Below, one piece after another: positions 58,999 to 64,000 of a stretch of 64,000 nt of DNA. The notes beneath the pieces were generated by a model that was given only the letters and a program-made list of their open reading frames with translations, had not been told where the DNA came from and searched no databases. Each line of letters starts with the position of its first letter. Within the stretch, counting starts at the first letter, position 1. A program made the translations under genes and the position numbers. The stretch is taken from assembly GCA_963769045.1 (NCBI GenBank), contig CAVYKK010000014.1:1-64000 (forward strand). The letters run 5' to 3'. Origin of the DNA: Methanocella_A sp963769045. GTDB lineage: Archaea; Halobacteriota; Methanocellia; Methanocellales; Methanocellaceae.

Positions 58999-60190
58999 GA
59001 CGGGCATACCCACGCTGGACGAGCAGCTTAAAGGCGAGATACCGATAGGGAAAACCCTCGTCTACTACATCTCCCCTGGCGTCAACGGCGACGTATTTAC
59101 CCTGCAGGCCGTCTATTCCGACCTGGTCGAGAACGGCGTCTGCTATTATGTGACGAGTAATTGCGCCCCGGATGTCGTGCGGGCCAGCTTCAGGGAATAC
59201 GGCTGGGACCTGACGCCTCACGCGACCCGGTTCGCCATCGTGGACGGCTATTCCGGGCAGGTCGGCATCCCCTCGCAGGAGCCTTTCATTATCGACGACC
59301 CGGAGAACATCGTCTCCGTAGACCAGGCGATAACGGCGATCATCGAGACACTGTCTCCCGGGGACATGATCGTCTTCTCATCGCTTTCGGCGATCATCGA
59401 CAGCTGCAGGAGTGAGCGCACACCGGAGCAGGCCATCCTCGACTATGCGAGGAAGTGGAACAAGATGGCCATGCTGAACGGCGGTGTCGTGATCTATAGC
59501 TTCACGGACCGGGGCTACGACCGGCAGCTGACCGAGCAGATCAAGGGCGGGATGTGCAACGCCACCATCATGGTCGGCGGCACGGGCGGCCCGCACATCT
59601 ACGGGGACTATTTCCAGCTGCACACCTGCGACTGGGCAAAGCCTCCCGAATGGCCCACCCCCTATAAGGTCATCAAGCCCGGCGGTGTCAGGGTATACAT
59701 CCCTAAAATTCTGGTCACGGGCCCGAAGGGCTCCGGTAAGTCGACCTTTGTCCGGACGGCGTCGCTGCTGTCGTCGGGAAAGGCGGTCTCGGTAGACAGG
59801 GCTGGCACGACAGTGGCGCTCGACTATGCGAACATCACGCTGCATGGCTTCACGATAGACATTTTCGGCACGCCCGGACAGGCACGCTTCAACCCGATCC
59901 TGAAGACCCTGGCCAAAGATGCCATGGGCGTCGTACTGGTCGTCGACTCGACAGACCAGAAGAGCTTCGACAGGGCTGCCGAAATACTGAAGATCGCCAT
60001 CGGGAAGACGACGCCTTACGTCGTGGCTGCGAACAAGCAGGACCTCCCGGACGCCATGGACCCGGAGACCATGCGAAAGAAGCTGGAGATGCCCCCGGGA
60101 GTGCCCGTGCTCGGCACATGCGCGCTCGACCCGGCCAACGTGATGGAAGCGCTGGAGGACATTGTCCGGAAGATCGTGGAGGTACGTTAA
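58991..60190 (+). CDS. Fusion: degenerate KaiC-like domain plus COG2229/MglA-like small GTPase
   Basis: A 399-residue fusion. Residues 1-235 are a KaiC-like fold (IKTGIPTLDEQLKGEIPIGKT) whose Walker A is lost: ISPGVNGDVFTLQ where a G-x-x-G-x-G-K-T/S would be. From about 240 is a small GTPase: G1 GPKGSGKST (about 244-252), AGTTVALDY, G3 IDIFGTPGQARF, G4 AANKQD and TCALD. The TTVALDY/GTPGQ pattern matches the COG2229 GTPases of Streptomyces conservons and is MglA-like. Starts at 58991 (overlapping by 8). The Roadblock gene follows with no gap, the typical partner of such GTPases. Biological role unknown. Confidence 0.85.
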   Translation: MIKTGIPTLDEQLKGEIPIGKTLVYYISPGVNGDVFTLQAVYSDLVENGVCYYVTSNCAPDVVRASFREYGWDLTPHATRFAIVDGYSGQVGIPSQEPFIIDDPENIVSVDQAITAIIETLSPGDMIVFSSLSAIIDSCRSERTPEQAILDYARKWNKMAMLNGGVVIYSFTDRGYDRQLTEQIKGGMCNATIMVGGTGGPHIYGDYFQLHTCDWAKPPEWPTPYKVIKPGGVRVYIPKILVTGPKGSGKSTFVRTASLLSSGKAVSVDRAGTTVALDYANITLHGFTIDIFGTPGQARFNPILKTLAKDAMGVVLVVDSTDQKSFDRAAEILKIAIGKTTPYVVAANKQDLPDAMDPETMRKKLEMPPGVPVLGTCALDPANVMEALEDIVRKIVEVR

Positions 60191-60565
60191 ATGCCTGTTA
60201 CAGAGCTGAACCAGGTGCTGGCCGACATGCGGCGTGCGGGCGGCATCCGCGCGATCGCTATCGTGTCACGCGATGGCATCCTGATCGCATCCGATATGCC
60301 TGCGGAAATCCACCCCGAGACATTCGCCGCCATGTCCGCGATCATGCTGGGGGCGGCGGAGACCGCAGCACTCGAGATCAACACGTCGGCGCCCGACCGC
60401 ATCATCGTGGAAACAGACCAGGGCAAGCTGGTGGTCTCGGGGGCCGGCGAGCGTATGATGCTCGTCTTGCTGGCCGATGCGCAGGCGGGCCTCGGACACG
60501 TGATCGTCGAGATGAGCCGTGCGGTGACCCGGATCAAGGAAATCTTCGGCGAAGCCGCCAAATAA
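60191..60565 (+). CDS. Roadblock/LC7 domain protein (MglB-like)
   Basis: A 124-residue Roadblock/LC7 protein: LADMRRAGGIRAIAIVSRDGILIASDMP, then FAAMSAIMLGAAETAALEI, IIVETDQGKLVVSGAGERMMLVLL. Roadblock proteins dimerise and act on small GTPases, as MglB does on MglA. It begins the base after the GTPase stop, so both are made together. With the upstream ATPase this makes a complete three-gene module; it is probably the GTPase's regulator. Confidence 0.92.
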   Translation: MPVTELNQVLADMRRAGGIRAIAIVSRDGILIASDMPAEIHPETFAAMSAIMLGAAETAALEINTSAPDRIIVETDQGKLVVSGAGERMMLVLLADAQAGLGHVIVEMSRAVTRIKEIFGEAAK

Positions 60566-60596
60566 GAAATCGCCAGGGGTCTCTTAGAGACTTTGT

Positions 60597-61160
60597 TCAG
60601 CGGCGCTTTCCCTGTGGCGAGCCACGTCCGTCGTGCCTTTTTTGTCCCTGTTGTACATTTTGCTTGCCGCCATAGTTCTTTTGTGCGACCGTACCGGGCT
60701 GCGACCGGCGGGGAGCATTCTGCCCGGCGGGGCGAGACTGCGGCTGTGGAGCGGGCGACGGTCGACGGGGAGCACCCTGCGGGACAGGCCGGGACTGCTG
60801 CTGTGGAGCCGGCTGCGACCGGCGGGGAGCACCATGTCCGGCAGGCCGGTACTGCGGCTGCACTGCGGGCAGCCGGTTCGGGCTGCGCCCCAGCGACTCC
60901 TTGGTCCGGAGAGGTATGAAGGGCGCCTTGCTAAGCGTCCTCCGCCGGACCTCATCCTTGCCGCCCTGCCCGACGTACAGCATGATAGCGGCCGCGGCGA
61001 TGTCCTCAGGATAGAAAAATTTCTCAAGCTCTTTTACAATACGAACGTACTCGTCGTCCAGGCCTTCCTTGACTCGTTCCCTGATGCGCTGTTCTATATC
61101 AGAAGATTTGATGTCTGTGATAATGATTCCACCTGTAAGTTGATTTTTGATAACACGCAT
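60597..61160 (-). CDS. Protein with short helical domain and long disordered Pro/Arg/Gln tail
   Basis: About 187 residues. The first ~90 residues (LTGGIIITDIKSSDIEQRI, EYVRIVKELEKFFYPEDIAA, AAIMLYVGQGGKDEV) form a small helical domain that recalls the C-terminal helicase-dimer region of DEAD-box proteins (PEDIAAAAI), a weak match. The tail repeats APRRSQPAPQ and PQSRPAGQNAPRR, then GKQNVQQGQKRHDGRG, and ends basic. Possible RNA binding or condensate role; inference only. Start: ATG at 61160 or GTG at 61190. Confidence 0.6.
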   Translation of the reverse strand: MRVIKNQLTGGIIITDIKSSDIEQRIRERVKEGLDDEYVRIVKELEKFFYPEDIAAAAIMLYVGQGGKDEVRRRTLSKAPFIPLRTKESLGRSPNRLPAVQPQYRPAGHGAPRRSQPAPQQQSRPVPQGAPRRPSPAPQPQSRPAGQNAPRRSQPGTVAQKNYGGKQNVQQGQKRHDGRGSPQGKRR

Positions 61161-61321
61161 GTCTGTAAGGTACAATGATACATATGGCACATCACCTTTA
61201 AATTTAATCCCCGGTGGGGATTAACTTAATCCCCGGCACCACGGCCGGAATCGTATGAAAAACGGGCATCGGACATACTGTAATGCCGGTGCAGCCATTC
61301 TAAAAAAAGGGCAGACAGAGC

Positions 61322-61762
61322 TCAACTGATCGGGATGTTGCTGCCTTTCTTTTTCTCGGTCTTGGGCATGGTGATCTCGAGCACACCATTGTTGAAGCTG
61401 GCGTTGGCCTTGCTCTCGTCGACCGGCGTAGGCAGCCGGATAGCCCGGTAGAACCTCGATGAGCCCCGCTCCCGCCGCAGGTAGCCTTCCTCCTCGTGCT
61501 CACTGACCGTTTTCTTCTCGGCACTGATCTCCAGGATATTATCCTTCACGCTGATGCTGATGTCGTTCTTGTCCACGCCCGGGAGATCGGCTGTGACTAC
61601 GATGTCGTTGTCGCGATCGATGACGTCCACGTACGGTACCTGCGATTCCCGCGGCGCAGGCATCTGCGAGGACTCGATGAACTCCGGGAACTCCTCGAAC
61701 AGCCGGCTCATCCGGTACTGCATCCTTCTCAACTCGTCAATTGGATCCCATGTGTATGGCAT
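61322..61762 (-). CDS. Hsp20 small heat-shock protein
   Basis: A 146-residue alpha-crystallin chaperone that binds unfolding proteins. The N-terminal arm contains MSRLFEEFPEFIESSQMPAP; the alpha-crystallin domain includes YVDVIDRDNDIVVTADLPGV, ISVKDNILEISAEKKTV, and YLRRERGSSRFYRAIRLPTPV, with NNGVLEITMPK near the end. The C-terminal anchor reads SNIPIS (I-x-I). AGGAGG precedes the start, and a palindrome and TATA box lie upstream. Confidence 0.95.
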   Translation of the reverse strand: MPYTWDPIDELRRMQYRMSRLFEEFPEFIESSQMPAPRESQVPYVDVIDRDNDIVVTADLPGVDKNDISISVKDNILEISAEKKTVSEHEEEGYLRRERGSSRFYRAIRLPTPVDESKANASFNNGVLEITMPKTEKKKGSNIPIS

Positions 61763-61782
61763 TCGGTATCCCTCCTGACATT

Positions 61783-61820
61783 AACTAATGTTTAGTTAGT
61801 CTTTCATGTATATATCTTAC
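61783..61820 (-). promoter_or_regulatory. Candidate promoter and operator of hsp20
   Basis: AACTAA(TGT)TTAGTT at 61783-61797 is a perfect palindrome ~20-35 bases before the hsp20 start, between it and a TATA-like box (AAGATATATACATG on the minus strand, about 61807-61820). A bound repressor would block the start site, as Phr does for archaeal heat-shock genes; the sequence itself is not a known Phr site. Confidence 0.55.
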
Positions 61821-62091
61821 TCATTTGCCGCTGCGGTCATTAACGGGCCGCTACAGGAAATTCACTGTACGTAATGATGATCGTACGGCCTTTTTAATTA
61901 ATCGTGCCATTTTCGCGGCCGGGTCGCCTGCATTGTAAGCAGGGCGGCGTCGCTCGCACTCACGTGCCTGTAGGCCGGGGCGGTAAAGAAGCGGAAAAAT
62001 ATTTACACATCTCACGTCTGCCCGGGCTATGGCTATCCGCTAACCCTGGCGCTATAGCGACAATGCCACTGTCGCGCAAAGACGGCTATAG
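61821..62091. other. Intergenic region with tRNA-like hairpin
   Basis: No gene supported. CCTGC(ATTGTAA)GCAGG at about 61928-61944 resembles an anticodon arm but the D and T arms and acceptor are absent. Several GC-rich hairpins (TATGGCTATCCGC, GGCTATAGCC) follow. Confidence 0.4.
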
Positions 62092-62126
62092 CCATAAATA
62101 CACATCGATCAGAGATTTTGATCGAT
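62092..62126 (+). promoter_or_regulatory. Candidate leaderless promoter and operator of the glucosidase gene
   Basis: A TATA-like CATAAATACAC at about 62092-62101 lies ~27-30 bases before the ATG at 62125, and an in-frame stop (TGA at 62119-62121) rules out an earlier start; the expected transcript would begin at or next to the ATG. ATCGATCA (62104-62111) and TGATCGAT (62119-62126) form a perfect inverted repeat that ends in the ATG itself. Confidence 0.5.
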
Positions 62127-64000
62127 GCCGGCAGACGATTTTTCGGTGGCGCTCACACCTGTGGAGAACCTGGATGGCGGCGGGTCGAGGACACGCCACG
62201 TCATCCTCAAGCGCAGGTACGCGTCGCTCGCCCATTCGGCCTTCTCCTGCCGGGTTTACGAAAAGATCGCACCAAACCGGGACTATCCCTACGAGGGCTT
62301 ATACTGTCTGTCCAGTGGCGACAACTGGAAGTTCATCGACATGATCGCCCTCGGCCTGCGTGTGGACGGAGAATGGATGAGGCTGGAGCCTGGATCCGTG
62401 CGTGCATGGCCATGGAAATGCGATTATTCCTACGAAGGCGACGGTGTTTCGGCCATCGTCTCTTACTACCTCTACGAAGCCCCCGGTGGCGCCGGCGTCG
62501 TAGACGTCTCATTGCGCGGCCCGAAGGCGAAAAAAGCCGTCATCGTGCTGGAGCCGTTCTTCGACATAAGGTTCATGTATGACCGGTCCATGCCGGACCT
62601 GCACAGGGCAAAAGTTAATGCCGGCATCCTGACTGTGAACGTCGGCGATCATGCCGCCTGCCTCGCCGCGAAAAACGCCGTTTTCACCGCAAAAGGCAGG
62701 CGGATATCCTGGGTTTACAAGCTTGGCTCCGGCAGCCGGTGCATGCAGGGCGACAATCCGCAATTCGTGCCCGAATGCCGGGTCATATCGTCGTTCTATG
62801 ACATTGAAGCGGACGGGCCGGAAGCATCGCTTCAGTTCGCCTGCGGCGACAGTCATGTGGCCGCATCGACGCTCTCTGGCAAGGAATACCGCCGGGGGGA
62901 TGATGCGAGGGCGGCGGAGATAAAAGAAGCTCTCTTCCCGGGCTATATGCCTGAACATCGCGACGCATTATTCAGGGCGTTAGGCATGGACAGGTTCGGC
63001 ATGATCGTCGACGGCACGCGTTTTCGGGAAGCCGGAGACTTCTGGTTCAGGAGCGTATGGTTCCGGGACGAGTTCGAGGGACTGATAAACAATTACAGGG
63101 CGATCCGGGCCATAGACGGGACCGGGGAGATCAAAGCCGCACTACTGAAATCTTTCGACCTGCAGGATGACAGCGGGCGCATCCCTAACCGTCTGGTGCC
63201 GGGCACGGGGGGCCAAAAGTCGGACTACAACAGCGCCGATGCGACGTTGCTGGCTTTCGTCCTGGCCGGCATGCTGGTCAGGGACACCGACGACGGCGAT
63301 ATGGCCCGTAGCGCCGCCGGGGCGTTCCGGAAGTACCTGAAGGGGATCAGGTGTTGCGATCTTGTAGAGAACGGGCCGCCGCGTATCAGGCCGAACGGGC
63401 TCATCAGTATCCCTTCATGGCATTCGTGGACGGATGGCATGCGCACGGTAAACGGCCGTTGCCTGCCGATCAGGGTGGACGAGGCGTGGGAGCGCGAGCT
63501 GATCGAGAGAAATGCCACGGAGGACTTATACCTGCAAAAATTTTTCCTGCCAGAGATCAACGCCCTGTGGATGCGGGCGCTGGAAGCCGGCTGGCTGTTC
63601 GCCAGGTACGACCGCGACTTCGTGATGGCGGACAACAGCAGGATATACTTCAACCGCGCGCTCGAATCGTATAAGGCGCTATTCCTTAACCCGGATAGCG
63701 GCTTCATCAACAACCTGGTCTCGACCGACGACTTCGCGCTCGGCCGTCAGATCGATGCCACTCCCGGATCGCCCGGCGTCGTGGCGGCGGCAATACTGGG
63801 GCGGGACGTTTTCAGCCTGCGGGAGCTGGATGGCATCGCCGCATTCGCGAAGGCCCGTCTTATGCGGACCAAATGGGGCATGCCCTTCGGCCTCGTCGTC
63901 AAAGAGTCCGCAAAATGCCTGTACCTCGGCGATGCCGAATATCACGAAGCCGTGGTATGGCCGCGGGATACGCCGTATTTTATCAGGCTGCTGCAGCTGA
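62125..64000 (+). CDS. Amylo-alpha-1,6-glucosidase / glycogen debranching-type enzyme (3' end outside window)
   Basis: The frame is open from 62125 to the window edge, ~625 codons. N-terminal region (about 1-290): LDGGGSRTRHVILKRRYASL, PYEGLYCLSSGDNWKFIDM, a beta-sandwich that binds glucan. The (alpha/alpha)6 catalytic domain begins near residue 305: RSVWFRDEFEGL, with the acid residues, LVPGTGGQKSDYNSADATLL and LPEINALWMRALEAG. The enzyme removes alpha-1,6 branches of glycogen. GH15-type hydrolases share the fold, but FRDEFEGL points to debranching. The stop is not in the window. Confidence 0.8.
   Translation, partial: MPADDFSVALTPVENLDGGGSRTRHVILKRRYASLAHSAFSCRVYEKIAPNRDYPYEGLYCLSSGDNWKFIDMIALGLRVDGEWMRLEPGSVRAWPWKCDYSYEGDGVSAIVSYYLYEAPGGAGVVDVSLRGPKAKKAVIVLEPFFDIRFMYDRSMPDLHRAKVNAGILTVNVGDHAACLAAKNAVFTAKGRRISWVYKLGSGSRCMQGDNPQFVPECRVISSFYDIEADGPEASLQFACGDSHVAASTLSGKEYRRGDDARAAEIKEALFPGYMPEHRDALFRALGMDRFGMIVDGTRFREAGDFWFRSVWFRDEFEGLINNYRAIRAIDGTGEIKAALLKSFDLQDDSGRIPNRLVPGTGGQKSDYNSADATLLAFVLAGMLVRDTDDGDMARSAAGAFRKYLKGIRCCDLVENGPPRIRPNGLISIPSWHSWTDGMRTVNGRCLPIRVDEAWERELIERNATEDLYLQKFFLPEINALWMRALEAGWLFARYDRDFVMADNSRIYFNRALESYKALFLNPDSGFINNLVSTDDFALGRQIDATPGSPGVVAAAILGRDVFSLRELDGIAAFAKARLMRTKWGMPFGLVVKESAKCLYLGDAEYHEAVVWPRDTPYFIRLLQL

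Noticed and set aside
61924..61950. Anticodon-arm-like hairpin (loop ATTGTAA, would read Thr TGT)
   Set aside because: No D arm, no GGTTC-type T arm and no acceptor stem on either strand; not a tRNA.

Overview
The window is from a euryarchaeal chromosome, most likely a methanogen of the Methanocella (Rice Cluster I) type. The archaeal assignment rests on the GatD/GatE tRNA amidotransferase pair, an archaeal toprim-type DnaG, a form III RuBisCO, an archaeal HMG-CoA synthase/thiolase/DUF35 cluster, UPF0146 and UPF0058 proteins, an archaeal-type RNase P RNA, TATA-box promoters, and a 16S-tRNA-Ala-23S-5S rRNA operon. The genus is a guess from gene content; a 16S comparison was not possible here.

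Layout. 1-2.2 kb: mevalonate-pathway cluster (3' part of HMG-CoA synthase, thiolase, DUF35 scaffold). 2.5-8 kb: ATP-grasp ligase, TPR protein, CorA, two membrane proteins, a zinc-ribbon miniprotein beside a rubrerythrin. 8.2-9.1 kb: a giant non-coding palindromic element. 9.2-11.1 kb: a soluble PAS/MCP chemoreceptor. 11.3-16.9 kb: two GT2 glycosyltransferases, GDP-mannose dehydratase, an SDR epimerase/reductase and form III RuBisCO, bracketed by two inverted copies of a 'cacagagg' hairpin element. 17-23.5 kb: a DRTGG protein, divergent NAD genes nadC/nadX, small proteins and the helicase Lhr. 23.9-24.8 kb: second copy of the giant palindrome. 24.8-29.9 kb: BtrH-like protein, small proteins, PurE, an IlvD/Edd dehydratase and a stand-alone RAM domain. 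30-33.5 kb: two tandem membrane-anchored kinase-like genes and a third tail remnant. 33.7-41 kb: radical SAM/TRAM protein, the argH-gatD-gatE operon with 4-base overlaps, and two membrane proteins. 41.2-46.4 kb: rRNA operon on the minus strand. 47-54.9 kb: a CHAT-type caspase-like protein, UPF0146, GNAT, UPF0058, DnaG with an Arg/Glu-rich insert and an upstream array of palindromic repeats, a toprim protein, UPF0235 and dihydroorotase. 55-57.6 kb: phosphate transporter with its PhoU-like partner, and AMMECR1. 57.8-58.1 kb: RNase P RNA. 58.3-60.6 kb: a three-gene module of a RecA/KaiC-like ATPase, a pseudo-KaiC fused to a COG2229/MglA-like small GTPase, and a Roadblock/LC7 protein. 60.6-64 kb: a disordered-tail protein, Hsp20 with a candidate operator, and the start of a glycogen-debranching-type glucosidase that runs off the window.

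The strongest candidates for something new are the pseudo-KaiC/GTPase/Roadblock operon (58.3-60.6 kb), the ~580-bp palindromic element with tandem flanks (two copies), the CHAT protein (47.1-49.1 kb) and the repeat array upstream of dnaG. Five genes carry an apparent frameshift, and each is repaired by removing exactly one base, so assembly error must be excluded before calling them pseudogenes.
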